From UBA993 sp964389365 (GTDB lineage Bacteria > Bacillota > Dethiobacteria > DTU022), in contig CAYMDO010000008.1 of NCBI GenBank assembly GCA_964389365.1, forward strand, positions 1 to 64,000: a stretch of 64,000 nucleotides of DNA, given 5' to 3'. Numbering within the stretch: the stretch's first letter is position 1; each line of letters starts with the position of its first letter. Of this stretch, positions 35,123 through 44,709 are shown one piece after another. A program made the position numbers and the translations under genes. The notes under the pieces are model-generated. The model was not told the DNA's origin, did no database searches, and saw only the letters and a list, made by a program, of their open reading frames with translations.

Positions 35123-37105
35123 TCAAGCCTGTTTTTCCAGTTCAAAGATCAGGTCGCGCAGCTCTGCCGCTCTTTCAAAAGCCAGCTCTCTCGATGCCTG
35201 GAGCATCTCTTTGCGCAATTTTTCGATCGCTGAGCGGCGTTTGGCTGCGGGCATTTCCCTGAACTGTTCGTCAATGTAGCGCCCCTCTTCCTCGGCTACT
35301 GCTGTGGCCTCGATCAGCCCGTAAACCGGTTTGACGATCGTCTGCGGCACGATACCGTTTTTTTCGTTATAGGCAACCTGCCGGCTGCGGCGGCGTTCGG
35401 TTTCTTCGATCGCCCGCTGCATGGAGGGCGTTGTTTCCTCGGCGTACATGATTACCCGGCCTTCAACATTGCGGGCGGTGCGGCCGATGGTCTGGATCAG
35501 CGACCGGTCGGAGCGCAGAAACCCTTCCTTATCCGCATCAAGGATCGCCACCAGGGTCACCTCCGGCAGATCCAGGCCTTCGCGCAGCAGGTTAATCCCG
35601 ATCAAAACGTCAAATTTGCCGAGGCGCAGCCCCCTGAGGATCGCCATCCGTTCAAGCGCACCGATATCGGAATGCATGTAACGCACCCTGATACCCATAT
35701 TGCAGTAATAATCTGTCAGGTCTTCAGCCATCCGCTTGGTCATGGTCGTCACCAGCACCCGCTGGTTTTTTTCCGCCCGGGACCTGATCTCGCCGTACAG
35801 GTCATCAACCTGGCCGATGGCCGGACGAACCTCAACCTCCGGGTCGACCAAACCTGTAGGGCGTATAATCTGTTCCACCACCGCAGCGCTGTGCTCCAGC
35901 TCCCAGGGCCCCGGCGTTGCAGAAACCAGGATTGCCTGGCTAATTAGGTTTTCAAATTCATCAAAACGAAGAGGCCGGTTGTCGAGCGCCGATGGCAGCC
36001 TGAACCCGTACTCTACCAGGTTGTTCTTACGCGAATAATCCCCGCGGTACATTCCGTTGATCTGGGGGATGGTGATATGCGATTCATCAATTACCACCAA
36101 TAAATCATCCGGGAAATAATCGAGCAGGGTCGCAGGCCTGCTGCCGGGCGGGCGGCCGTCAAGATGACGCGAATAATTTTCAATGCCGCTGCAGTAGCCG
36201 ATTTCCTGCAGCATCTCCAGGTCGTAATTTGTGCGCTGTTCAAGGCGCTGGGCTTCGAGCAGCCGGTCACGGCCGCGGTAATATGCCAGCCGCTCCTGCA
36301 GCTCGGCTTCAATGTCACCGATCGACCGCTGCAGATGATCAGGTGCCGTCACATAGTGGGTTGTCGGGAAAATGGCCACATGCTCTCTTTCGCCGCTGAC
36401 CCTGCCGCTGACCAGGTCAATCTCACGCAGTTTCTCAATTTCATCGCCGAACAGCTCCACCCGGATCGCCGACTCGGAGTAAGACGAGGGGATAATTTCA
36501 ACCACATCGCCCCTTACCCGGAATGTGCCCCGGTGAAAGTCGATCTCGTTGCGCGTGTACTGGATATCAACCAGTCGCTCAATAATGTTGTCGCGGCTGA
36601 TCCGCATGCCCAGGCGCAGTGAAAGAACCTGTTCCAGGTATTCCCGCGGAGAACCGAGCCCGTATATGCAGGATACTGAAGCAACAATCACCACATCACG
36701 GCGCTCCAGCAGGGCGCTTGTTGCCGAGTGGCGCAGCTTGTCAATCTCGTCGTTAATCGATGAATCTTTTTCAATATAAACATCGCTGGAGGGTAAATAG
36801 GCTTCCGGCTGGTAATAATCGTAATAGCTTATAAAATACTCAACCGCATTATCAGGCATAAGTTCTTTAAACTCGCTGCAGAGTTGGGCGGCGAGAATTT
36901 TGTTTGGCGCCATCACCAGCGTCGGGCGCTGAACTTTTTCGATAACATTGGCAATGGTGAATGTTTTGCCCGAGCCGGTTACCCCGAGCAGGGTCTGGTA
37001 ATTACAGCCCCGGCGCAAATTTTGCACCAGGGCTTCTATTGCTTCAGGCTGATCTCCGGAGGGCCGGTAATCAGCCTTGATTTTGAAAACGCCGTCTCCG
37101 GCCAC
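35123..37105 (-). CDS. uvrB: Excinuclease ABC subunit B
   Basis: A 660-residue helicase-like protein that verifies damage after UvrA loading. Walker A TLLGVTGSGKTFTIANV, beta-hairpin region YYDYYQPEAYLPSSDVYIEKD, helicase motifs DESHITIPQ and IQTIGRTARN, and a C-terminal UVR domain (EKLRKEMLQASRELAFERAA) that binds UvrC. GTG 37105 has GGAGGT upstream. It is the first gene of the uvr run. Confidence 0.96.
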   Translation of the reverse strand: MAGDGVFKIKADYRPSGDQPEAIEALVQNLRRGCNYQTLLGVTGSGKTFTIANVIEKVQRPTLVMAPNKILAAQLCSEFKELMPDNAVEYFISYYDYYQPEAYLPSSDVYIEKDSSINDEIDKLRHSATSALLERRDVVIVASVSCIYGLGSPREYLEQVLSLRLGMRISRDNIIERLVDIQYTRNEIDFHRGTFRVRGDVVEIIPSSYSESAIRVELFGDEIEKLREIDLVSGRVSGEREHVAIFPTTHYVTAPDHLQRSIGDIEAELQERLAYYRGRDRLLEAQRLEQRTNYDLEMLQEIGYCSGIENYSRHLDGRPPGSRPATLLDYFPDDLLVVIDESHITIPQINGMYRGDYSRKNNLVEYGFRLPSALDNRPLRFDEFENLISQAILVSATPGPWELEHSAAVVEQIIRPTGLVDPEVEVRPAIGQVDDLYGEIRSRAEKNQRVLVTTMTKRMAEDLTDYYCNMGIRVRYMHSDIGALERMAILRGLRLGKFDVLIGINLLREGLDLPEVTLVAILDADKEGFLRSDRSLIQTIGRTARNVEGRVIMYAEETTPSMQRAIEETERRRSRQVAYNEKNGIVPQTIVKPVYGLIEATAVAEEEGRYIDEQFREMPAAKRRSAIEKLRKEMLQASRELAFERAAELRDLIFELEKQA

Positions 37106-37127
37106 CGTCCCACCTCCAACAGCTTCT

Positions 37128-37157
37128 ATTATAGCACAGATTGGCCGCGCTTCTTAA
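37128..37157 (-). promoter_or_regulatory. Likely uvrB promoter (extended -10)
   Basis: Minus strand TGC-TATAAT (TATAAT at 37133-37128) forms an extended -10. A TTAAGA 18 bases upstream is a weak -35. The site is 23 bases before the uvrB GTG. No SOS (LexA) box of the Bacillota type was clearly seen. Confidence 0.45.
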
Positions 37158-37173
37158 GCGGTACGGCAGATAA

Positions 37174-37746
37174 TCAGCTGAAGAGGGCCGGGAGGGCTTC
37201 CCAAAAAATCATCACCAGGCCGACCAGGCAAAAGAGCGCGGCAGTGCCGATTCGCAGCCAGCGGGGATCAATCCTGGAGATCAAGCGGCTGCCGATATAG
37301 ACGGCAATTAGGTGATTAAAGAACATAGCCAGCATCGCTCCGCCAAAGACGGCAACGGGATAACCGAACCCGGCAGCCAGGAATACGGCAGCCAGCTGGG
37401 TTTTATCACCGAACTCGGCCACAAAGACCATTGCCATTGTACGGATAAAACCGTCGCGGCTGCTGCAGTCCTCCCGGGGCTGATCCGGGCGGCGGTAACT
37501 GAGGATGCCCATCACGATAAAGATCAGGCCGGATATAACAGCGATCAGGGCATGGGGCAGGTAAGCAGCTATAAAACCGCCTGCTGTTACCGCCATGCCG
37601 ATCACTAAAGCCAGGGCAACCATAGCGCCGGCTAAGACCTGCAGCGGCGGGTAGCGGCAGGCCATAGAGAGGGAAACCAGCTGGGTTTTATCGCCGAACT
37701 CGGCCACAAATACTGTAATAAAAGCGGCTAATGCTGCAGCAAACAT
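37174..37746 (-). CDS. GDT1/UPF0016-family cation transporter
   Basis: A 190-residue membrane protein of six or so helices with two copies of the family signature ExGDKTQ (FVAEFGDKTQLVSL near residue 15 and FVAEFGDKTQLAAV near 110). Such proteins export manganese or calcium. No yybP-ykoY riboswitch is seen before it; the minJ-like gene ends only 40 bases upstream. Confidence 0.85.
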   Translation of the reverse strand: MFAAALAAFITVFVAEFGDKTQLVSLSMACRYPPLQVLAGAMVALALVIGMAVTAGGFIAAYLPHALIAVISGLIFIVMGILSYRRPDQPREDCSSRDGFIRTMAMVFVAEFGDKTQLAAVFLAAGFGYPVAVFGGAMLAMFFNHLIAVYIGSRLISRIDPRWLRIGTAALFCLVGLVMIFWEALPALFS

Positions 37747-37786
37747 GATATGCCTCCGATCGGCAACCGGCTGAATTTTGATGTTA

Positions 37787-39172
37787 TCAACGCATAGCCT
37801 TCAGGAACAAAGCCTTTACACGATTTAACAGCAGCTTCGGGTGCTTCATAAGGTCGGGTTTTTTGATTTCTGCATAAACCTGCGAATCGGCGGCCGGAAC
37901 CGGGATCATCCCCAGCGCCGCCGCGTGGTGCAGCGGGTTATTTTCAGCTTTTTCCTGCCCCCGCGGCACAGGTGGATAATCGGCCTTTCCGGTTTCAGCG
38001 GGCTTTTTCTTCAAAACATATGAAAACTGACCAACTCCCCTTTTGCCTTCGATCAGCACCAGGAAATAACTGTCTTCGATGGCCTGCAGCAAATCGGTGC
38101 TGCTGCGGACAGGATTGCCGTTTACCCGGCAGATCAGGTCATCTGCGGACAGCCCCGCTTCAGCGGCAGCGCTGCCCCGGATAACATGCATCAACGGCAC
38201 ACCCTCCGTCGCCTGCCCGTATCGTGGCACTGCTTTTTCTTCCCGCATATTGCCAAGCAAAATCAGCATTTCATGGCCCAGCGGCGCAAATATGACACCG
38301 GGGACAACTAACAACGGCAGGTATTCTGCGGCAATGGCCATCGCCAGGAGGATGACGCTGTAAAGGGCCAGCCATCTAGCGGAAAAAGCGCTGCGTTCAC
38401 GCGGGGTTGAGGTCAGCGCAAGATCGGCATAGCCAAGCCCGGCAGCAACGGGAATCAACATATACTGCAAGCTCTGGCCCTCACCGGGCTGCAGGGTCGC
38501 TTTTAAGATCGGCCACCACTGCGGCATACTGACCCCGGCAAGCTCCGATTGCATGACCACCGTAACCATTAAAGCCACCAGGGGCAACGGCCAGAAGCGC
38601 TGCAGGGAAAAGGCGCCCACAATCGTGCCGTTTTTGCGCTTCAGGTAAAGCGGGCTGCTGCCGAGGTGCCCCCCGAAAAAGATCAGTGCCGCCTCGACCA
38701 AGTGCAGAAGGCCGACCAAGACCAGCAGTGCGGGTATATGTATCTGCAGCAGGCTGTCAACAACGCTGTTGGCTGCCAGCCCGGGCGCCTGCGGCACGAT
38801 CAGGTGGCGAACAGCCAAAACAGCTGTTGCGACAATGCCCCCGGCATAGGAAAAGCAGAGATAACGCGGGTTGATCAAAAGCAGCATCAACGCTACGGGC
38901 CATACAAAATAAAGCCCGATCTGTTCCAGGGAAAGGCCTAATAAAAGTAAAACCGCGCTCGCCAAAAGCCCGCCGGGCAGGCCGAGGCCGATCGAAATCA
39001 GCACCTGCCGGCCAGTTTTGTTGAGCGGACGGCCAAACAGTTTCACCTCCAGCGCCGCCACCCTCCTGTACTGCATCATGATCAGGAAAAGTACGACCCA
39101 GAAGATCGGCGTGAATAACGAAACCAGAAAGGTGGCCAGGAAAATACTGCCAACATCAATAAGGCTCTGCAT
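37787..39172 (-). CDS. MinJ-like PDZ membrane protein
   Basis: A 461-residue membrane protein with several N-terminal helices (about residues 1-310) and a C-terminal PDZ domain (VPLMHVIRGSAAAEAGLSAD, DLICRVNGNPV). Its order relative to ctp, ftsX/ftsE and uvrB/uvrA is that of minJ (yvjD) in Bacillus, where MinJ links MinD to DivIVA at division sites. Identity with MinJ is inferred mainly from this context. It ends 40 bases before the GDT1 gene and follows ctp by three bases. Confidence 0.75.
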   Translation of the reverse strand: MQSLIDVGSIFLATFLVSLFTPIFWVVLFLIMMQYRRVAALEVKLFGRPLNKTGRQVLISIGLGLPGGLLASAVLLLLGLSLEQIGLYFVWPVALMLLLINPRYLCFSYAGGIVATAVLAVRHLIVPQAPGLAANSVVDSLLQIHIPALLVLVGLLHLVEAALIFFGGHLGSSPLYLKRKNGTIVGAFSLQRFWPLPLVALMVTVVMQSELAGVSMPQWWPILKATLQPGEGQSLQYMLIPVAAGLGYADLALTSTPRERSAFSARWLALYSVILLAMAIAAEYLPLLVVPGVIFAPLGHEMLILLGNMREEKAVPRYGQATEGVPLMHVIRGSAAAEAGLSADDLICRVNGNPVRSSTDLLQAIEDSYFLVLIEGKRGVGQFSYVLKKKPAETGKADYPPVPRGQEKAENNPLHHAAALGMIPVPAADSQVYAEIKKPDLMKHPKLLLNRVKALFLKAMR

Positions 39173-39175
39173 CGG

Positions 39176-40651
39176 TTAATCACTGCCTCCGGTAATATTC
39201 CTGAGTCCCGGTTTTTTGATCAGTTCCACGGCATAATTCAGCTGTTCATCATTATCCCTGGCTGCCAGGTCAAGCGCCTCCCGCAGTTCGACCCAGGTCA
39301 GGTCGTCGAACTTGCCGCTGCCGGGCAGGCCTGAGGCAATCTGAAAATTGGTCAGGGCAATACCGGTTGAAAGATCAAAATATCCGCTCGCTTCCACCGG
39401 AAAGCCAATCTGGTCAAGCATCAGCTGCAGCATCTCCACTTCAAGCCCGTAATCGCCCTGCTCCAGGCTTCCCGGGAAAAAGTAATTGTAATAAAGCAGA
39501 ATCTCGGGCATCTCCACCTCGAAATCCGGCACGATCCCGTTTTCGTGAATGTCATGGCCTGAAGGGGTAAAGTAGCGGGCGATGGTCAGTAAAATGCCGC
39601 TGCCGCCGGTCAGGTTGGCCAACTGCTGCACCGAAGCTTTGCCGTAGGTGGTTTTGCCCACCAGGAGGGCGGCATCCCGATCCTGCAGCGCCCCAGCCAA
39701 CAGCTCGGACGAGCTGGCTGAATCTTCATTGATCAGTACTACAACCGGGTAAGGTTTCTTTACCGCGCTTGAATAGTAAGTATTGTGCACAACTCCGTCC
39801 CTGCCTACCAGCCTGACGATCTCCCCTTCAGGCACGAGCAGCTTGGCAATCTCAACAGCCTGATCAACCAAGCCGCCCGGATTGTTGCGCAGGTCCAGTA
39901 TTAACCCCACCCCGAGGCCGCGCTTTTCCATTTCGTGGAACTGGGAGCGGAATTCATCCGCAGTATGACTGTCAAAACTGCTGATCCGGATATAGCCGAG
40001 GCCGTCGTCCAGCATTTCACTAAATACTGTTGCTACTTTTATTTCAGCCCGGTCGACGGTTAATTTAACCGGTTCATCCGCACCCGGCCTTTTAACCAGC
40101 ATTTCAACAGGCACCCGTGCCGGGCCGCGCAGCAGCTCAACTGCCCGGCTCACCCCCTGGTTAGTCAGCTCGACGCCGTCAGCTTCCAGCAGGAAATCCC
40201 CCGGGGCTATGCCGCTCTGCTGGGCCGGAGAATCGGGAAAAACTTCGAAGACTACAATCAAGCCGTTGCTCTCCACGATCCTCACCCCAATGCCGCTGTA
40301 AGAGCCTTCAGTGTCGGTCATGAATGCATCAAGTTCCCCGGGGTCGAAAAAGCGGACCTGGGGATCGCCGATGCTGTCAATCATGCCCCTGAGGGCCCCT
40401 TCAATCAGTACTTCTTTCTCAACCGGCGAGAAATAATATTCCGTGATGGTATAGAGCGCCTCCTGGACCACCGTCAGCCCCGCGTCAAAATCGCGCCGGG
40501 GAGGCTCGTACTTGATCACTGTCGGCTCAGTGCCGGTCCCCTGTCCTGCCCGGCCTGAAGCCAGGTAATATGTCGCCAGGTTGGTACCGATCAGCACCAG
40601 CAGGCTGATGATCAGCACCCGCAAGATTAACTTTTTATTGATTTCAACCAT
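39176..40651 (-). CDS. C-terminal processing peptidase (S41), CtpA/CtpB type
   Basis: A 491-residue secreted protease with an N-terminal membrane anchor (residues 9-30), a PDZ domain (GSYSGIGVRIVESNGLIVV...GIAPGDFLLEADG), the S41 catalytic domain with Ser in NEDSASSSELLAGAL and Lys in GKTTYGKASVQ, and a C-terminal peptidoglycan-binding domain (about 400-460). In spore formers CtpB acts in the sigma-K checkpoint. Position next to minJ and ftsEX matches Bacillus yvjB. Confidence 0.92.
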   Translation of the reverse strand: MVEINKKLILRVLIISLLVLIGTNLATYYLASGRAGQGTGTEPTVIKYEPPRRDFDAGLTVVQEALYTITEYYFSPVEKEVLIEGALRGMIDSIGDPQVRFFDPGELDAFMTDTEGSYSGIGVRIVESNGLIVVFEVFPDSPAQQSGIAPGDFLLEADGVELTNQGVSRAVELLRGPARVPVEMLVKRPGADEPVKLTVDRAEIKVATVFSEMLDDGLGYIRISSFDSHTADEFRSQFHEMEKRGLGVGLILDLRNNPGGLVDQAVEIAKLLVPEGEIVRLVGRDGVVHNTYYSSAVKKPYPVVVLINEDSASSSELLAGALQDRDAALLVGKTTYGKASVQQLANLTGGSGILLTIARYFTPSGHDIHENGIVPDFEVEMPEILLYYNYFFPGSLEQGDYGLEVEMLQLMLDQIGFPVEASGYFDLSTGIALTNFQIASGLPGSGKFDDLTWVELREALDLAARDNDEQLNYAVELIKKPGLRNITGGSD

Positions 40652-40725
40652 CTATGTCAGCTCCCGCAATCAATATTAGATTATACGTTCATTTAAAACA
40701 GGGCTACCGGAATTTATCATAACAT

Positions 40726-40747
40726 AAAAAAACCGTCATGGAGACGG
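40726..40747 (-). terminator. Terminator after M23-hydrolase gene
   Basis: Minus strand CCGTC-TCCAT-GACGG hairpin (40747-40733) followed by a run of seven T. It lies between the M23 gene and ctp and would end the ftsE-ftsX-M23 transcript. Confidence 0.7.
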
Positions 40748-40820
40748 GCGTTCCCATAATAAGCCCTCCCCGGGGGAAGGCCTGATCAGGTTTTGTTCAA
40801 ACTGTTCAATAAAAAAAACT

Positions 40821-42053
40821 TTAAAAGTAGCTCATCGGGTTGTAGCGGTGATCGTAGCCGCCGCCGGGGTAGCTGCGCACCGAAGGCTTGTTGTATTCCC
40901 TGACCTCGAAGTGCAGGTGGACGCCTGTGCTGTAACCGGTTGTTCCGGCGCGGGCGATACGCTGTCCCCGGGTGACCACCTCTCCAACCACGACGGACAG
41001 GCTGCTCATGTGCGCATATAGTGTTACAGTACCATTACCGTGATCGATCATCAGGCAGTTGCCATAACCGCCGTTCCAACCGGCAAAGATAACCTGCCCT
41101 TCGGCCGCCGCCAGGATGTAATTGGCCGCGCCGTTGTGCGGCGCAATATCGACCCCGCCATGCCAGGCCTGGGCCCCGCTGAACGGGTCGCGGCGCCAGC
41201 CGTAATTGGAGCTGATCCAGGTCGGGGGTTCAATCGGCCACTGCAGCGCTCCCTGCAGGCCTGAAAACTTACTGGCTGCTTCGGCGATCAGCTTGCGGAT
41301 CAGGGCATCAAGCTGCTGCGCCTCACGCTCCAGGTCGTTGATCGCTTTCAGGTTGGCGGCGATTTCAACTTCCAGTGACCCGAGGATCACCACTCTCTCC
41401 CCGGCAGCACTCTCCAGCGCCTGCTCATTCTCCGCAACCTGGCGCCGCATATTCTCCAGCTTCGCTTTCTTTAGCTCCAGCTCTTCTTTGCGAGCCTGAA
41501 TTATGTCGCGCTCCCGCTTAATCTCTTCGATCAGGTCCAGATCGTTGCCGGCTATAGTGCTTAGACTGTGCAGGCGGGTCAGGAAATCCGGAAAGCTGAT
41601 CGATTCGAAGAGTACTTCGAGGTAAGATACAACACCTTGCTGCTGAATCGCCCGTAAGCGGAGCTTAAGCAGGTCTTCCTGTTTTTTCAGCTGCGCTTCA
41701 GCAGCAGCCAGCTCCGCTTCGGCCTGCTCGATATCCTGCCTGACTGCAGCAATTTGCACAGCCAGCTTTTCCTGCTCCAGGCGCAGCTCTTCGACCCTGT
41801 ATTCCAGTTGCTTTAGCTCTTCTTTAAGCGCTGCCTCGCGGTTCAGGCGCAGTTCGAGGGCGTTTTTCTGATCCCGGCGCCGCTTTTCGATCTCTTCCAG
41901 TTCCTGCTGTTTTGCCTTAATTTCTTCGGTTGCCACGGCAAAAACCGGGGCTGCAAGAGAAAAGATCAGCAAAGCCGCACACAGCATGATCACCGCGCGA
42001 ACCAGGTTCCATCTTTTCATCATGCGAATCCTCCAGACAAGGGGACGTTTCAT
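40821..42053 (-). CDS. EnvC/M23-type murein hydrolase activator
   Basis: A 410-residue secreted protein: signal sequence (about residues 15-40), a long coiled coil (about 42-270, Glu/Lys/Leu-rich) and a C-terminal LytM/M23 domain with zinc ligands in WHGGVDIAPHNG and HLHFEVREY. Directly after ftsX, it is the expected partner that FtsEX would activate to cleave septal peptidoglycan. ATG 42053 has GGAGGG upstream. Its first codons overlap a REP-like GACAAGGGGACG sequence. Confidence 0.88.
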   Translation of the reverse strand: MKRPLVWRIRMMKRWNLVRAVIMLCAALLIFSLAAPVFAVATEEIKAKQQELEEIEKRRRDQKNALELRLNREAALKEELKQLEYRVEELRLEQEKLAVQIAAVRQDIEQAEAELAAAEAQLKKQEDLLKLRLRAIQQQGVVSYLEVLFESISFPDFLTRLHSLSTIAGNDLDLIEEIKRERDIIQARKEELELKKAKLENMRRQVAENEQALESAAGERVVILGSLEVEIAANLKAINDLEREAQQLDALIRKLIAEAASKFSGLQGALQWPIEPPTWISSNYGWRRDPFSGAQAWHGGVDIAPHNGAANYILAAAEGQVIFAGWNGGYGNCLMIDHGNGTVTLYAHMSSLSVVVGEVVTRGQRIARAGTTGYSTGVHLHFEVREYNKPSVRSYPGGGYDHRYNPMSYF

Positions 42054-42125
42054 TCGTCTTCCCTCCGGACATTAGCTGCGCTGCGTTGATGCTTGAACCG
42101 TCCAAATAGACACCGCTTATTTCAA

Positions 42126-43013
42126 TTATACCTTCAAAAACCGGCCGATCGAAAAGACGCTGCCCAGAATACCCAGCCCGATACCAAGAGGCAGGAGGTA
42201 CCTGCCCACTTCAATAATTACTTCCCGCAGGGGAAGCATGCTGATAAAAGCGAGGTTATTGATCGCCACCCAATCCAGGGCATACTGGTACAGGTAATAA
42301 AGCGCAACCAGGGGGATAATGGCCCCCACCAATCCCATCAACAGCCCTTCAAGGATAAAGGGCCAGCGTATAAACCAGTTCGTGGCTCCCACATATTTCA
42401 TAATCGCAATTTCTTTCTTTCGCATCATTACCGTCAGGCCGATAGTATGCGAAATCAGGAAAACTGCCGCTGCCGATAAACCGATCATTAAAGCCAGGCC
42501 CAGAAGCTGTAAAACCCTGGCTACTGAAAAAAGGTCCTCAATATAATCCTGACCGTAAAAAACCTCGCTCACGCCGGGGTAGCGCTCAATCTCAGCCGCC
42601 AGGGCTGAGATATTTTCCGGTACGGCCGCACGCACCTCGAAGGAGGCCAGGAGCGGGTTATCCAGCTCGGTATCGTAACCCTCGAGCACGCCGCCCAGCT
42701 GACGGCGCAAGCGTTCCATATGTTCCTCGCTCGAAACGTAACGGGCTTCAAGCACCCCGGGGTTTTCCTCAAGCTTTTGCCGGAGGCCGGCCACCATAGT
42801 GCTGTCGGCCTGATCATCAATGTAAGCAACTATTTCGACCTGCTCTTTGGCCATCCCGGTGATGTGGGCTACATTCAGGCTGAGCAGCATAAAGATCCCC
42901 AGCATCAGCAGGGTAACCGCCACCGACCCGGTCGAAGTGACGCACATCCAGCGGTTGCGGAAAAGCCCTTTAAAAGATTCACGCAGCACATAACCAATAC
43001 CGCTAATGAACAT
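42126..43013 (-). CDS. ftsX: Cell division protein FtsX
   Basis: A 295-residue membrane subunit of the FtsEX complex: an N-terminal cytoplasmic stretch, a first helix near residue 20-45, an extracellular loop (about 50-160), then three helices. The sequence GYVLRESFKGLFRNRWM is typical of the N-terminus. ATG 43013 lies inside the end of ftsE, giving translational overlap; the frame extends further upstream without FtsX similarity. Confidence 0.9.
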   Translation of the reverse strand: MFISGIGYVLRESFKGLFRNRWMCVTSTGSVAVTLLMLGIFMLLSLNVAHITGMAKEQVEIVAYIDDQADSTMVAGLRQKLEENPGVLEARYVSSEEHMERLRRQLGGVLEGYDTELDNPLLASFEVRAAVPENISALAAEIERYPGVSEVFYGQDYIEDLFSVARVLQLLGLALMIGLSAAAVFLISHTIGLTVMMRKKEIAIMKYVGATNWFIRWPFILEGLLMGLVGAIIPLVALYYLYQYALDWVAINNLAFISMLPLREVIIEVGRYLLPLGIGLGILGSVFSIGRFLKV

Positions 43014-43692
43014 GGGTATAAAACCCTTTCTGTTCATCCCCGACCATCCGCCCACCATCAAGGTAGATAACCCGTTTCTTGAAGAGATTAACGATCTCAC
43101 GGTTATGAGTGGCCACCAGCACAGTGGTTCCCCGCAGATTGATACTGCGCAGCAGGTTCATAATATCGAGGGTGGTCCCGGGGTCAAGGTTGCCTGTTGG
43201 TTCATCGGCCACGATCAACGCCGGCCTGTTTGCCAGGGCCCTGGCTAGGCCTACACGCTGCTGCTCCCCTCCGGAGAGATCGCAGACCTTTGCTTTGGCT
43301 TTGTCTTCGAGCCCGACCAGGGTCAGCACCTGGGGCACTCTTTTATGGATTTCCCGCTGGGGAGAGCCGGTGACCATCATCGCAAATGCCACATTGTCAT
43401 GAACCGTACGGCCTTCAATCAGGCGGAAGTCCTGAAAGACCATACCAATATTACGGCGCAGAAAGGGGAGTTTGCGCTGCGGCAGGCGCCCAACATCGCG
43501 GTTAAATACTTTCAGGCTGCCGGTTGAAGGGGTCAGCTCGCGGATAATCAGCTTAAGCAAAGTTGATTTGCCCGCACCGCTCGAGCCGACAAAAAAAGCA
43601 AACTCGCCCCGATCGATGAAGAAAGATATGTCGCTGAGGGCGTACAGCCCGTTTTTGCTATATTTCATACACACGTTCTTAGCTTCAATCAT
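43003..43692 (-). CDS. ftsE: Cell division ATP-binding protein FtsE
   Basis: A 229-residue ABC ATPase with Walker A FVGSSGAGKSTLLKLI, the Q-loop region IGMVFQDFRLIEGRTV, signature LSGGEQQRVGLARAL and Walker B LIVADEPTGNLDP. It powers FtsX signalling to the septal murein hydrolase factor. First gene of ftsE-ftsX-M23. Ends with TAG. Confidence 0.95.
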   Translation of the reverse strand: MIEAKNVCMKYSKNGLYALSDISFFIDRGEFAFFVGSSGAGKSTLLKLIIRELTPSTGSLKVFNRDVGRLPQRKLPFLRRNIGMVFQDFRLIEGRTVHDNVAFAMMVTGSPQREIHKRVPQVLTLVGLEDKAKAKVCDLSGGEQQRVGLARALANRPALIVADEPTGNLDPGTTLDIMNLLRSINLRGTTVLVATHNREIVNLFKKRVIYLDGGRMVGDEQKGFYTHVH

Positions 43693-43824
43693 CTCAGTCA
43701 GCCTTCCCGTGTATTAATCTTTAACCATTTATTAAATATCTTCTCAGTGCAGGAAAAATAATCCTGCTCACTATTTTATTCTATTTTTACTTTTTTTGCA
43801 AATCATTGAACGGCGCGTTGGACT

Positions 43825-44697
43825 TTACCCCTGCTGCATCTTTTGGAAACCCTCGCCGTGAACTTCCGTTGCGTTGCCGATAATGACAAAGGCGTCGGGG
43901 TCAATATCCCTGATAATCGCCTTTAAGCTGGCTATCTGCTGACGGGTTACCACACAGAGCAGCACTTCCCTCGCCTGCCCGGTATACCCGCCGTGGCCTT
44001 CCAGCCAGGTAACGCCCCGGCCCAGCTCGTAGAGCAGTTTTTCGTTAATCGCCTCACCGTTCCCGGTAATAATGATCACGGACTTGGCCAAACCGAGGCC
44101 TTCAAGGATACCGTCCACCACTTTTACGCTTACAAAAAGGGCCACCGCCGCATACATTGCCGCCTCGCTGCCAAAGACAAAGATTGCCGCTGCCAAAACC
44201 ACAAGATCGCCCCACAGCATTGCCTGGCCGGGTGAAATGCCCCTGGCCTTTGCCAAAATCAGCGAGAGCAGCCCGGTGCCGCCGGTTGACCCACGGTAGC
44301 GGAAAACCAGGCCGACCCCCACACCCATCACCACTCCGCCGTAAACCGAAGCCAGCAGCAGATCATCGGTGGCTGCCGGCAGATAGGGTGCAGATAATTC
44401 AACTGCAATCGAGAAAAGAAAAGTGCCAAGCAGGCTCTGGATCACTATCCGCGGCCCGAGCACCAGGTAGCCGGCAATAAAAAGCGGTATGTTAAGCAGA
44501 ATTATAGTCGCGCCTACAGGCAGGCGGAAGAGGTGGTAAAGCACTACGGCCAGGCCGCTGATCCCCCCCGGTGCCAGCATGTTGGGGATCATGAACATAT
44601 TCATACCTACGGCCAGGATCACCGACCCGACCAGGATGCCTGAAAAATCGATCAGCGCTGTTCTGATGGAAGCACGGCTGGGTTTTTGTATTTTCAT
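43825..44697 (-). CDS. YitT-family membrane protein
   Basis: A 290-residue protein with an N-terminal YitT (DUF161) membrane domain of five or six helices (YRGSTGGTGLLSLILAK is characteristic) and a C-terminal DUF2179 domain (about 215-285, HGGYTGQAREVLLCVV). Function unknown. It lies 13 bases after prfB and may be co-transcribed. Confidence 0.85.
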   Translation of the reverse strand: MKIQKPSRASIRTALIDFSGILVGSVILAVGMNMFMIPNMLAPGGISGLAVVLYHLFRLPVGATIILLNIPLFIAGYLVLGPRIVIQSLLGTFLFSIAVELSAPYLPAATDDLLLASVYGGVVMGVGVGLVFRYRGSTGGTGLLSLILAKARGISPGQAMLWGDLVVLAAAIFVFGSEAAMYAAVALFVSVKVVDGILEGLGLAKSVIIITGNGEAINEKLLYELGRGVTWLEGHGGYTGQAREVLLCVVTRQQIASLKAIIRDIDPDAFVIIGNATEVHGEGFQKMQQG

Positions 44698-44709
44698 CTT
44701 TCGCTGCTC

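Noticed and set aside
37747..37786. Manganese (yybP-ykoY) riboswitch before the GDT1-type gene
   Set aside because: Only 40 bases separate it from the preceding gene; no room for the aptamer.
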